A stretch of DNA of 64,000 nucleotides from assembly GCA_000471045.1 (NCBI GenBank), contig KI301992.1:231287-295286 (forward strand), in the 5' to 3' direction. Positions within the stretch are counted from its first letter, which is position 1, and each line of letters opens with the position of its first letter. This DNA is from an actinobacterium LLX17 (GTDB lineage Bacteria > Actinomycetota > Actinomycetes > Propionibacteriales > Nocardioidaceae). Positions 15,678-25,069 of the stretch are shown in pieces. The notes beneath the pieces were generated by a model. The model saw only the letters and a program-made list of their open reading frames with translations, did no database searches and was not told where the DNA came from. The translations under genes were made by a program, and so were the position numbers.

Positions 15678-17486
15678 ATGTTCGTATCGGCTGCAGAGCC
15701 CGCGCCCGTCGGTGGCGCCGCGCTCGACCAGGTCTTCGGTCTGTCCATCGCGGCAGGCCTGATCTCGCTGGTCCTCCTCGTCATCGCGTGGCAGCACCGC
15801 ACGCACCGCATCGAGTGGTTCCAGAAGCTGGGGGAGTACCTGCACGGCAAGCTCGGCGAGCCAGGCTGGTCGGCCATCCCGGTGGTGTTCGTGGGCAGCT
15901 CGCTCATCGTGGCGCTGCTCGGCTTCCTCTGGGACGTCAGCCTGCACGCCGGTCGCGGCCGTGACGAGGGCCCGCTGGCCAACCCCGCCCACTACCTGAT
16001 CCTCTACGGGCTGTTCGCCCTGTTCATCGCGGGCATGAGTGCCGTCGTCTACTCGCGTGACGGGCACAAGCCGGGCATCGCCTCGGTCAAGATCACCCGT
16101 CAGTGGTACGCGCCGGTCGCCGGCATCTACATCGCCGCGTGTGGTCTCTATGCGCTCATCGGCTTCCCGCTCGACGACGTGTGGCACCGGCTGTTCGGCC
16201 AGGACGTCACCCTCTGGGGCCCCACCCACATCATGCTGATCGGCGGCGCGGGTCTGTCGACCGCCGGCCTCATCATCCTGCGTCGTGAGGCCGAGGTCTC
16301 CGACGAGCACGAGGACCGCGGCCAGATGGGGCGCTTCCTCGTCTACGGCTCGGCGTTCGGCGCCCTGCTGATCGGCCTGTCGGTCTTCCAGGCCGAGTTC
16401 GACTTCGGCATCGCCCAGTTCCGCATGGTCTTCGCGCCGATGATGATCGCTGCGGCCGCCGGCCTGACGCTGGTCGCGGCTCGGCTGTTCGTCGGTGCCG
16501 GCGCGGCCATCTATGCCGCCATCTTCTTCCTGCTGGTGCGCGGCGTCGTCGCCTTCCTGGTCGGTCCCGTGCTGGGCCAGGCCGAGCACGTCTTCCCGCT
16601 CTACCTCGGCAGCGCGATCCTCGTGGAGCTGCTGGCCCTCACGAAGCTGCGGCACCGCAGCCTGCTGTTCGGCGCCGTGGCCGGCCTGGTCATCGGCACC
16701 GTCGGCACCGTGATCGAGAAGCTCTGGAACGACCAGGTCTTCGCGTTCGACTGGACGCGCGACATGTGGCTCGAGGGCCTGCTCATGGCGGTGCCGGTGG
16801 CCATCGGTGCCGGCGCCTGCGGCGCCCTCTTCTCGCTCGGCCTGCAGGGCCGTCTGCCGGCCAACAGGATGGTCGGTCGTGTGGTCGTGACGCTGGCCAT
16901 CCTCGTCACCGCGGGCGCGGTCGCGAACGGCCTGCACGCCACGGTGCCCGATGACGCCACCGCGACGTTCGAGACGCGCGAGATGTCGACGCCGCAGGGC
17001 GACATGGTCACGGTGACAGCCGAGATCTCCGACGGCCTCATCGAGGGCGACCCGACCTGGGTCCAGATCACCGCCTGGCAGGGCGGCGGCGAGGGCATCG
17101 TCACCGACGTGCTGGAGAAGACCGGACCGAACACCTACGAGTCCACCAAGCCCGTGCCGATCGGCGGCACCTGGAAGACGCTGCTGCGCGTCCAGGACGG
17201 TCGTACCCTGACCGCCGCGCCGATCTACCTGGCGCCCGACGAGGCCATCGACGCCGCCGAGTTCAGTGCGGTCGACGGCGAGCCGGTCGAGTTCGTGCCG
17301 GAGATCGAGATCCTGCAGCGCGAGCGCGACCTCAGCGCGCCGGCCTGGCTCTGGGGCGTGGCCAACCTGGTCGTGCTGCTGTGCAGCCTCGCGGTCCTGC
17401 TCGGCGTGTGCATCTCGGTCTCGCGGGTCTCGGGTCGCATCGCCGAGCGTGAGCGGGCGGGCGACGGGGTACCCGTCAACCGATGA
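15678..17486 (+). CDS. Large multi-pass membrane protein, unknown function
   Basis: 602 aa. The N-terminal ~420 residues form roughly a dozen hydrophobic helices, several carrying conserved-looking charged or His residues ('HRTHRIEWFQ', 'LWGPTHIMLIGG'). A beta-rich soluble domain of about 130 residues follows ('GDMVTVTAEISDGLIEGDP ... IGGTWKTLLRVQDGRTL'), probably on the outer face, then a final helix near residue 560. ATG 15678 lies 6 nt after CATACT, a leaderless start. It is the first of four genes linked by 4-bp start/stop overlaps. I do not recognise the family; the external domain resembles a CopC/FixG-like beta-sandwich in character only. Confidence 0.8.
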   Translation: MFVSAAEPAPVGGAALDQVFGLSIAAGLISLVLLVIAWQHRTHRIEWFQKLGEYLHGKLGEPGWSAIPVVFVGSSLIVALLGFLWDVSLHAGRGRDEGPLANPAHYLILYGLFALFIAGMSAVVYSRDGHKPGIASVKITRQWYAPVAGIYIAACGLYALIGFPLDDVWHRLFGQDVTLWGPTHIMLIGGAGLSTAGLIILRREAEVSDEHEDRGQMGRFLVYGSAFGALLIGLSVFQAEFDFGIAQFRMVFAPMMIAAAAGLTLVAARLFVGAGAAIYAAIFFLLVRGVVAFLVGPVLGQAEHVFPLYLGSAILVELLALTKLRHRSLLFGAVAGLVIGTVGTVIEKLWNDQVFAFDWTRDMWLEGLLMAVPVAIGAGACGALFSLGLQGRLPANRMVGRVVVTLAILVTAGAVANGLHATVPDDATATFETREMSTPQGDMVTVTAEISDGLIEGDPTWVQITAWQGGGEGIVTDVLEKTGPNTYESTKPVPIGGTWKTLLRVQDGRTLTAAPIYLAPDEAIDAAEFSAVDGEPVEFVPEIEILQRERDLSAPAWLWGVANLVVLLCSLAVLLGVCISVSRVSGRIAERERAGDGVPVNR

Positions 17487-17707
17487 TCGATTCACTCGCG
17501 GCCTCGGGGGAGGTCTGGATGGCGCACCACCCGCTGGTGCTCGCCATCCCGGCCCTCGTGCCCGCCGCCGTGGTGGTCGGCGTGGTCCTCTACGTGGCCC
17601 GCAAGGACCGCGTGGCCGAGCGGGAGGAGCGCGAGCTCCTCGAGCGCGGCCTGGACACGCTGCCCGACGACCTGAAGAACGACGAGACCCACCGGGGAGA
17701 CACATGA
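17483..17707 (+). CDS. Small single-helix membrane protein
   Basis: 74 aa with one hydrophobic helix ('LAIPALVPAAVVVGVVLYVA', about residues 17-36) and a charged cytoplasmic-looking tail ending 'LKNDETHRGDT'. ATG overlaps the preceding stop in ATGA, and its own stop overlaps the next ATG the same way. It is probably an accessory subunit of the membrane system encoded around it. Confidence 0.8.
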   Translation: MIDSLAASGEVWMAHHPLVLAIPALVPAAVVVGVVLYVARKDRVAEREERELLERGLDTLPDDLKNDETHRGDT

Positions 17708-18087
17708 AAAGCACGATTGCGACGCTCGCTGCCGCCACGACCCTCCTGCTCGTCGGTTGTCAGGCCCAGGACGGTGCCGGCGGGGAGGCGTCGGAGAACT
17801 CCGCCGACTCCTCCGAGAGCGTCCGCGTCGAGATCGAGCTCGACGACTCCGGCGCCACGCCGCAGGGTGAGCGCGTCGAGGTCGCGACCGGGCAGCTGGT
17901 CGAGCTCGACGTCACCAACAACAGCAGCCAGGACGACGAGATTCACGTCCACTCCGACCCCGAGCAGAGCTTCGACGTCGCGGCCGGGTCGTCGGACATC
18001 TTCACCTTCTCGATCAACCGGCCGGGCCAGGTCGCGGTCGAGTCGCACGGCCTCGGCGTGACGATCGTGCAGCTCGTCGTCGAGTGA
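17704..18087 (+). CDS. Cupredoxin-like lipoprotein
   Basis: 127 aa. The signal peptide ends in lipobox 'LLVGC' (Cys19-20 region). The mature part is a beta-sandwich with a cupredoxin outline: 'VEVATGQLVELDVTNNSSQDDEIHVHSDPEQSFDVAAGSSDIFTFS' is quoted here only by its ends, and 'GQVAVESHGLG' sits where the metal-ligand loop would be. Two or three His are present (EIHVH, ESH), but the Cys and Met ligands of blue-copper proteins are absent. It may be a metal-binding or structural extracytoplasmic partner of the neighbouring membrane proteins. It is coupled by ATGA upstream and GTGA downstream. Confidence 0.82.
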   Translation: MKSTIATLAAATTLLLVGCQAQDGAGGEASENSADSSESVRVEIELDDSGATPQGERVEVATGQLVELDVTNNSSQDDEIHVHSDPEQSFDVAAGSSDIFTFSINRPGQVAVESHGLGVTIVQLVVE

Positions 18088-19340
18088 TACTGCCGGCGCA
18101 CGGGCTCGGCGGGGCCACCGACCTGCCGATCCCGTTCACGGCCGCCGTCATCGGCGCGTCCTGGGCGCTGACCATCTCGTTCGCGGTCTTGGCCCTCGCC
18201 TGGAAGCGACCGATGCTGCAGGCGGACGGCCCGGCCGAGGATCCACCGCCCCGGCGACCGTGGCTCGCGGTCGTGGGCCTGGTGGTCACGGGGTGGCTGC
18301 TGCTCGCGCTGTACGGAGGTCCCGAGGACGCCTCGAACGCGGGGCTGGGGTCGCTGTACGTGCTGGTCTGGGTCGGCCTGGTGCCGCTGGCGCTGCTGGC
18401 CGGCCACGTCTGGCGTGATCTCTCGCCGTGGCGCACGATCACCGCCGGCGTCCGGCGAGCCCTGGGCCGGCCGGAGGGCTTCGTCCCGTGGCCCGCGCGG
18501 CTCGGCTACTGGCCCGCGGCGATCGGGCTGCTGGCCTTCGTCTGGCTCGAGCTGGCCTCGCCCGATCCGGGCTCGGTCGAGGCCGTGCGCTGGTGGGTCG
18601 GCGCCTACATCGCGGCGATGCTGGTCGGTGGCGTCGTCTTCGGTTCAGCATGGTTCGACCGTGCCGACCCGTTCGACGTCTACAGTGCGATCGTCGCGCG
18701 GCTGTCGCCGTTCGTGCTCGACGGCCGGTGGCGCTGGCACAACCCGTTGCGCAGCCTGACACAGGTTCCCGTCGCCCCGGGGCTCGTCGCGGTGCTGGCG
18801 GTGCTGCTCGGCTCGACGGCCTTCGACTCCTTCTCGGCCTCCCCCTTCTGGCAGCGCCGCAACGCCAGCGACGTCGAGCAGACGCTCGTGCTGGTCGGGT
18901 TCTGCGTCGTGGCCGGGGTGCTGTTCGCCGGCGCCGCCGCCGCGACCGGTGGCGTGACCCGGCAGCAGCGCCGAGCCCTGCCGGGACTCATGGCGCACAC
19001 GCTGGTGCCGATCGTCATCGGCTACATCGTGGCCCACTACCTGACCTACCTCGTGGAGAAGGGCCAGGAGACGGTGCTGGCGCTCGGCGACCCGCTCGAC
19101 CGTGGGTGGCAGCCCTTCGGCGACCTCGAGCCCAGCTACTGGTTGTCGGGGCACCCCGAGCTGCTGGCGTCGATCAAGGTCACGGCAGTGGTGCTGGGCC
19201 ACGTCGTGGCGGTGCTGACCGCCCACGACAAGGCGCTCGACGTGCTGCCGCGCAGCCACCGGCTCAGCGGACAGCTCGCCATGCTGTTCGTGATGATCGC
19301 CTTCACCTTCACAGGGCTGTACCTGCTCTTCAGTGTTTGA
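18084..19340 (+). CDS. Multi-pass membrane protein, FedB/'fenitrothion hydrolase'-like family
   Basis: 418 aa, about 10-11 hydrophobic helices. The N terminus '[16 protein letters not shown]' is a hallmark, as I remember it, of proteins often labelled fenitrothion hydrolase (FedB-like) in actinobacterial genomes. That label comes from a two-component hydrolase and does not show that this protein hydrolyses anything. His/Arg/Asp residues in loops ('[12 protein letters not shown]', '[21 protein letters not shown]') are candidates for a metal or heme-like site. GTG 18084 overlaps the lipoprotein stop (GTGA). It closes the four-gene unit. Confidence 0.75.
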   Translation: MILPAHGLGGATDLPIPFTAAVIGASWALTISFAVLALAWKRPMLQADGPAEDPPPRRPWLAVVGLVVTGWLLLALYGGPEDASNAGLGSLYVLVWVGLVPLALLAGHVWRDLSPWRTITAGVRRALGRPEGFVPWPARLGYWPAAIGLLAFVWLELASPDPGSVEAVRWWVGAYIAAMLVGGVVFGSAWFDRADPFDVYSAIVARLSPFVLDGRWRWHNPLRSLTQVPVAPGLVAVLAVLLGSTAFDSFSASPFWQRRNASDVEQTLVLVGFCVVAGVLFAGAAAATGGVTRQQRRALPGLMAHTLVPIVIGYIVAHYLTYLVEKGQETVLALGDPLDRGWQPFGDLEPSYWLSGHPELLASIKVTAVVLGHVVAVLTAHDKALDVLPRSHRLSGQLAMLFVMIAFTFTGLYLLFSV

Positions 19341-19341
19341 T

Positions 19342-19402
19342 CTGCCGCCCATGGCCGGTGACCCCGCCGCAGGCGGGGGTGCCGGGCCGTGGGCGGCAAG
19401 AT
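19342..19402. repeat. Dispersed repeat, copy A, within a ~60-bp imperfect palindrome
   Basis: The right half (19371-19402) matches 38391-38422 in 31 of 32 positions. The left half, beginning TGCCGCCCATGGCC, is nearly the reverse complement of GGCCGTGGGCGGCA in the right half, so the whole element can fold into one long hairpin with a GCA tip near 19369. It lies directly after the FedB-like gene and may also act as its terminator. Confidence 0.75.
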
Positions 19403-19418
19403 CGGCGCAGCACCCCCT

Positions 19419-19444
19419 TTGCACTCGGCAGGGGCGAGTGCTAA
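19419..19444 (+). promoter_or_regulatory. CIRCE element 1 (HrcA operator)
   Basis: TTGCACTC, a 9-bp spacer and GAGTGCTAA match the consensus TTAGCACTC-N9-GAGTGCTAA with one lost base in the left arm. HrcA repressor binding here would keep groEL low until heat or folding stress. Confidence 0.93.
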
Positions 19445-19453
19445 TTTCGGTGT

Positions 19454-19478
19454 TGGCACTCCTCTACGGAGAGTGCCA
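19454..19478 (+). promoter_or_regulatory. CIRCE-like element 2
   Basis: TGGCACTC, a 9-bp spacer and GAGTGCCA form a perfect 8-bp inverted repeat with the CIRCE geometry, 10 bp after element 1. The outer base pair differs from consensus (GGC/GCC for AGC/GCT) but symmetry is complete. Two HrcA sites in tandem are common before actinobacterial chaperonin genes. Confidence 0.85.
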
Positions 19479-19502
19479 GTCACCCATCGGCCGGACCGGT
19501 GA

Positions 19503-21233
<1,731 letters not shown>

Positions 21234-21266
21234 TCGGCCCGCACCACCCCTGAGCACCAGCTCGCG

Positions 21267-21298
21267 AAGGGCCCCGGACCACTCGGTCCGGGGCCCTT
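21267..21298 (+). terminator. groEL terminator hairpin
   Basis: A perfect 14-bp stem: AAGGGCCCCGGACC, loop ACTC, then its complement, 33 bp after the groEL stop. It has no long T-run, as is common in high-GC actinobacteria. Confidence 0.85.
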
Positions 21299-21320
21299 CG
21301 TCATCCACACCCAGCGGTGG

Positions 21321-21370
21321 GCGGTCAGCCAGCAACCCTTCCAGCGTGAATGGGGTTGCTGACTGACCGC
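21321..21370. repeat. 50-bp palindromic repeat, copy 1
   Basis: A 50-bp element with inverted ends GCGGTCAG / CTGACCGC and inner AGCAACC / GGTTGCT. It is 45/50 identical to a second copy at 21403. The two copies flank 32 bp of unrelated sequence after the groEL terminator. The form is that of a REP-like intergenic palindrome. Confidence 0.85.
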
Positions 21371-21402
21371 TCGCGCGGGCGGTGTGGTGCGAGTGCGGCG
21401 GG

Positions 21403-21452
21403 GCGGTGAGCCAGCAACCCTTCGCGCGTGAATGAGGTTGCTGGCTGACCGC
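21403..21452. repeat. 50-bp palindromic repeat, copy 2
   Basis: Same length and orientation as copy 1, differing at five positions; the inner AGCAACC / GGTTGCT arms are retained. It ends 26 bp before the start codon of the next gene. Confidence 0.85.
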
Positions 21453-21478
21453 CCCGGTGGGTGCGGGAGGATGTGGGC

Positions 21479-22204
21479 GTGGAGTGGACGCGCGGCGAGC
21501 TGATGACGCCCGAGCACCGGCAGCGCCTGCGCGACGCCGGCGTCGAGGCCACAGCGCTCGACGCCCGCGAGTGGCGCGCCGTCACCGCCGCCCTACCGGC
21601 GTGGTGGCACGACCTCGGCAACGCGCTCTACGCGGCCGACGGCGCCTTCGTGCCGGACGCGGTGCTCGCGACCCTGACCCACATCCCCTTCCGGGACTCA
21701 CTGGTGGTGATCGGATCGCCGATGGAGTGGTTGTCGTCGCTGCTGGTCGGCGGCGACCGCGCCATCGTCTTCATCGATGCCCGGTGCGCGCTGACCGCCG
21801 GCGACGTCTACTGCGGCGCCGACTCCCGCGTGGTGCTGCACGGCCCGATGATCGCGACCCGCCAGGCCGTCATCGACGCCCGCAACGGCGGCAGCGTCGT
21901 GGTGGAGCCCGACCAGCTTTGGGCGGCCGACGTCTACGTCGCCACCGATGACATGCACCGCCTCGCCGACCGGCGCACGGGGGAGCGGCTCAACCCCTTC
22001 GGCGCCGACATCCACATCGGTCGCCACGTCTGGCTCTGCAAGGACGCCGTGGTCACCGGCCATGTCGACATCGGCGAGGGTGCCGTGGTCGGGATGCGCA
22101 GCGTCGTGCGCGGCCAGAAGGTCCCGGCCCACACGGTCGTCGCCGGCGTGCCCGCCCGCGTCGTGCGCGAGGACGTCGACTGGAGCCTCGACGACCTGCC
22201 CTGA
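21479..22204 (+). CDS. Left-handed beta-helix (hexapeptide) acyltransferase-like protein
   Basis: 241 aa. The C-terminal half has imperfect hexapeptide repeats ('ADIHIGRHVWLCKDAVVTGHVDIGEGAVVGMRSVV') ending with 'VVAGVPARVVRED', the signature of trimeric maltose/galactoside/serine O-acetyltransferases. The N-terminal half is less typical ('GDRAIVFIDARCALTAGDVYCGADSRVVLHG') but continues the beta-helix pattern. The acceptor is unknown; a cell-surface polysaccharide role is common in this family. GTG 21479 follows GGGAGG by 8 nt and was preferred over 21461 and 21473. Confidence 0.82.
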   Translation: MEWTRGELMTPEHRQRLRDAGVEATALDAREWRAVTAALPAWWHDLGNALYAADGAFVPDAVLATLTHIPFRDSLVVIGSPMEWLSSLLVGGDRAIVFIDARCALTAGDVYCGADSRVVLHGPMIATRQAVIDARNGGSVVVEPDQLWAADVYVATDDMHRLADRRTGERLNPFGADIHIGRHVWLCKDAVVTGHVDIGEGAVVGMRSVVRGQKVPAHTVVAGVPARVVREDVDWSLDDLP

Positions 22205-22391
22205 GGGGCTCTGAACGACCGCTCGTCGCGCCGGATCGACCGCTCATCGTGCCTGCGTGGACCCCCGTCTCGCATGCTGGTCGCCGCGTGAACGGCGCGG
22301 ATGACGTTCCTACGCTCGAGGAGCCGGGTCACCCCCGGACGCAACCCCTCGGCGGGACCCGCGACCCGGGACCGCCCCGAAAGGAACGCTC
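22205..22391 (+). other. Intergenic leader of the metQNI-type operon, possibly structured
   Basis: 187 bp. A TACGCT box at 22311-22316 could be a -10. The following ~65 nt are very GC-rich, with a short hairpin CCGGG-TCACC-CCCGG (22323-22337) and 'CGCAACCCC', ending in AAAGGAACG before the ATG. I looked for SAM-I, SAM-II and SAM-IV cores and found no convincing match. Confidence 0.35.
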
Positions 22392-23300
22392 ATGTCCGAC
22401 CAGCTCGTCGACGCCCCCCGCAGCCGCAAGCCCCTGTGGATCGGCCTCGCTCTTCTCCTCATCGCCCTGCTCGTCGCCGGTGGCGCCTTTGCGCTCCGCG
22501 GCAGCGGCGACGCCATTCGCATCGGCGTCGTGGGCGCCAGCGATCCTTACTGGGAGACCTTCGAGGAGGCCGCGGCCGAGGAGGGCATCGAGGTAGACAT
22601 CGTCGACTTCACCGACTATGCCCAGCCCAACCCCGCGTTGAGCGCCGGCGAGCTCGACCTCAACCAGTTCCAGCACCTCGTCTACCTGGCCGACTACAAC
22701 GTCGCCAACGACGACGACCTCACCCCGATCGGCGCCACCGCGATCTACCCCCTGGGCCTGTACTCCACGCAGCACACCTCCGTCGAGGACATCCCGGACG
22801 GTGCGACCGTCGCCGTGCCGGACGACGCCAGCAACCAGGCCCGCGCCCTGGTCATCCTGCAGTCGGCGGGACTGATCGAGCTCAGCGACGGCGGCACGAT
22901 CTTCTCGGACCTGTCCGACATCGACACCGCCGCGTCCCGCGTGGGGGTGACGGCCCTCGCCGCCGACTTCACCGCGACGAGCCTGCAGGACGTCGCCGCT
23001 GCGGTCATCAACAACGACTTCGTCGAGAAGGCCGGCCTGGACTTCGACGACGCGATCGCGCAGGACGACCCGTCGGACCCGAACGCGCTGCCGTACGTCA
23101 ACGTCTTCGTCGCTCGCGCCGAGGACAAGGACGACGAGGACTACCGCAAGCTCGTGCAGATCTACCAGGAGACGAAGGCCGTCACCGACGGGGTCCAGGA
23201 GGTCTCGGGCGACACCGCCGTCCTGCTGAAGACGCCCGTCGACGACCTCGTCGCCGCACTGGTCGAGACCGAGCAGGTCACCCGCGACGCCTCGAAGTGA
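22392..23300 (+). CDS. metQ: MetQ/NlpA-family substrate-binding protein
   Basis: 302 aa with an N-terminal hydrophobic segment (about residues 15-35) anchoring or exporting it. There is no lipobox Cys, unusual for the family. The mature part begins 'IRIGVVGASDPYWETFEEAAAEEGIEVDIVDF' and contains 'LDLNQFQHLVYLADYN', the NlpA-family ligand pocket. By family and context it binds D/L-methionine or a related compound for import by MetNI. RBS AAAGGA precedes ATG 22392. It heads a three-gene unit; metN begins 5 nt after its stop. Confidence 0.9.
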   Translation: MSDQLVDAPRSRKPLWIGLALLLIALLVAGGAFALRGSGDAIRIGVVGASDPYWETFEEAAAEEGIEVDIVDFTDYAQPNPALSAGELDLNQFQHLVYLADYNVANDDDLTPIGATAIYPLGLYSTQHTSVEDIPDGATVAVPDDASNQARALVILQSAGLIELSDGGTIFSDLSDIDTAASRVGVTALAADFTATSLQDVAAAVINNDFVEKAGLDFDDAIAQDDPSDPNALPYVNVFVARAEDKDDEDYRKLVQIYQETKAVTDGVQEVSGDTAVLLKTPVDDLVAALVETEQVTRDASK

Positions 23301-23305
23301 CGTTG

Positions 23306-24349
23306 ATGGCCCTCATCGAGCTCGACCGCGTCTCCCTGACGTTCCCCCCGACCCGTCGCGGCGCCGACCCGGTGCACGCCGTGCGCGACGTCTCCCTGTC
23401 CATCGAGGCCGGTGAGGTGGTGGGGATCGTCGGGTACTCCGGCGCGGGCAAGTCGTCGTTGCTGCGGCTCGTGAACGCGTTGGAGCCGGCGACGTCCGGC
23501 AGCGTGCGGGTCGACGGCGTCGATCTGACGCGCCTCTCGGAGCGCCAGCTGTACGCGGTGCGCCGGGGGATCGGCATGATCTTCCAGCAGTTCAACCTGT
23601 TCAGCTCGCGCACGGTCTACGGCAACGTGGCGTATCCGCTGGAGGTCGCCGGTGTCCCGCGCTCGGAGCACCGCGCCCGCGTCTCGGAGCTGCTGCACTT
23701 CGTGGGGCTGGCCGACAAGGCGCTGGCCTACCCCGAGCAGCTGTCCGGCGGTCAGAAGCAGCGGGTCGGCATCGCCCGGGCGCTCGCAGCGCGGCCCGCG
23801 ATCCTGCTGGCCGACGAGGCCACCAGCGCCCTCGACCCCGAGACGACAGTCGACGTGCTGGACGTGCTGAAGCGGGTCAACGCTGAGCTCGGCGTCACGG
23901 TCGTCATCATCACCCACGAGATGGAGGTCGTCCGCAGCATCGCCGATCGCGTCGTCGTGATGGAGGACGGCGAGATCGTCGAGTCCGGCCCCGCCTTCAA
24001 CATCTTCGCCGCCCCCCGCCACCCCGCCACCCGGCGCTTCGTGCGCACGGTGGTCGACGACGTGCCCGAGGCGCACGTGCTCGACGGACTGCGTCGCCGT
24101 CACCCCGGCCGGCTCGTCACCCTGTCGTTCCGTGATGACGGGGCCCGCCAGTCGCAGGTCTTTGCCGAGATCGTGCGCGGCGACGTCGATCTCGAGCTGG
24201 TGCACGGCGGCCTCGAGGACGTCCGCGGCCGCAGCTTCGGCCACCTGACGCTCGAGCTGACCGGCGAGCCCGAGCGCGTCGAGGCGGTGGTGGCGCGGAT
24301 CGGCGAGCTGGTCCCCCTCACCGATCTGGGGACAGGGGCGCAGCGATGA
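23306..24349 (+). CDS. metN: Methionine ABC transporter ATP-binding protein
   Basis: 347 aa. Walker A 'GIVGYSGAGKSSLLRL', Q-loop 'IFQQFNLF', signature 'LSGGQKQR', Walker B 'ILLADEATSALD' and switch His in 'IITHEM'. The C-terminal ~90 residues form a NIL-type ligand-sensing domain, which in MetN gives trans-inhibition by methionine. ATG 23306 was chosen (MALIELDRV); a TTG directly before it is possible. Its stop overlaps the metI start by ATGA. Confidence 0.94.
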   Translation: MALIELDRVSLTFPPTRRGADPVHAVRDVSLSIEAGEVVGIVGYSGAGKSSLLRLVNALEPATSGSVRVDGVDLTRLSERQLYAVRRGIGMIFQQFNLFSSRTVYGNVAYPLEVAGVPRSEHRARVSELLHFVGLADKALAYPEQLSGGQKQRVGIARALAARPAILLADEATSALDPETTVDVLDVLKRVNAELGVTVVIITHEMEVVRSIADRVVVMEDGEIVESGPAFNIFAAPRHPATRRFVRTVVDDVPEAHVLDGLRRRHPGRLVTLSFRDDGARQSQVFAEIVRGDVDLELVHGGLEDVRGRSFGHLTLELTGEPERVEAVVARIGELVPLTDLGTGAQR

Positions 24350-25038
24350 ACAGCATCCTCGACCGGCTGCAAGAGATCTTCGCGCCCGTCATCGACCTGA
24401 GGGGCGAGTTCGCGACGGCCTTCGTCGAGACCCTCTTCCTGGCCGGCGTCGGCCTGCTGGCCGGCGGCGTACTCGGACTGATCATCGGCACGACCCTTTA
24501 CGCGACGCGTGGGGGTGGCATCGCCCCGAACCGGGTCGTGCACGTCGTGCTGAACGTGCTGGTGAACTTCTTCCGGCCCATTCCGTTCATCCTCTTGGCG
24601 GTCTCACTGCAGCCACTGTCACGCTCGATCGGTATCGAGGGCATCGGCAACGGGCACGCGATCGTCGCCATCGTCGTCGGCTCGGCGTTCGGCATCGGCC
24701 GCATCGTTGAGCAGAACCTGGTGAGCGTCGATCCCGGCGTGCTCGAGGCGGCGCGGTCGATGGGGGCGTCCCGCTGGCGCGTCGTGCGGACCGTGCTGCT
24801 GCCCGAGGCCCTCGGGCCACTGATCCTGGGCTTCACGTTCGCGCTGGTCGCGATCGTCGACATGACGGCCATCGTCGGCGTGATCGGCGCCGGCGGCCTC
24901 GGCAACGTGGCGCTGACGTTCGGCTACAAGCAGTTCGAGCCGGTCGTCACGTGGTCGGCCGTCCTGCTGGTGATCCTCATCGTGCAGGCCGGCCAGTTCG
25001 CCGGCAACGCCCTCGCCCGCCGCGTCCTGCGCCGCTGA
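24346..25038 (+). CDS. metI: Methionine ABC transporter permease
   Basis: 230 aa with five predicted helices and the EAA loop 'VDPGVLEAARSMGASRWRVVRTVLLPEALGPLILG', quoted by position about residues 123-158. It belongs to the MetI subfamily: 'RPIPFILLAVSLQPLSRSIG' and 'TAIVGVIGAGGLGNVAL'. It completes the importer with metQ and metN and is translationally coupled to metN. Confidence 0.94.
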   Translation: MNSILDRLQEIFAPVIDLRGEFATAFVETLFLAGVGLLAGGVLGLIIGTTLYATRGGGIAPNRVVHVVLNVLVNFFRPIPFILLAVSLQPLSRSIGIEGIGNGHAIVAIVVGSAFGIGRIVEQNLVSVDPGVLEAARSMGASRWRVVRTVLLPEALGPLILGFTFALVAIVDMTAIVGVIGAGGLGNVALTFGYKQFEPVVTWSAVLLVILIVQAGQFAGNALARRVLRR

Positions 25039-25069
25039 GTCGTTCTTCCGCTCATCGCCCCGAGCGCAG

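Noticed and set aside
22314..22385. SAM riboswitch before metQ
   Set aside because: The GGAGGGA, TGAAGCC and GCAACC core elements are not present in order; only 'CGCAACCC' resembles part of it.
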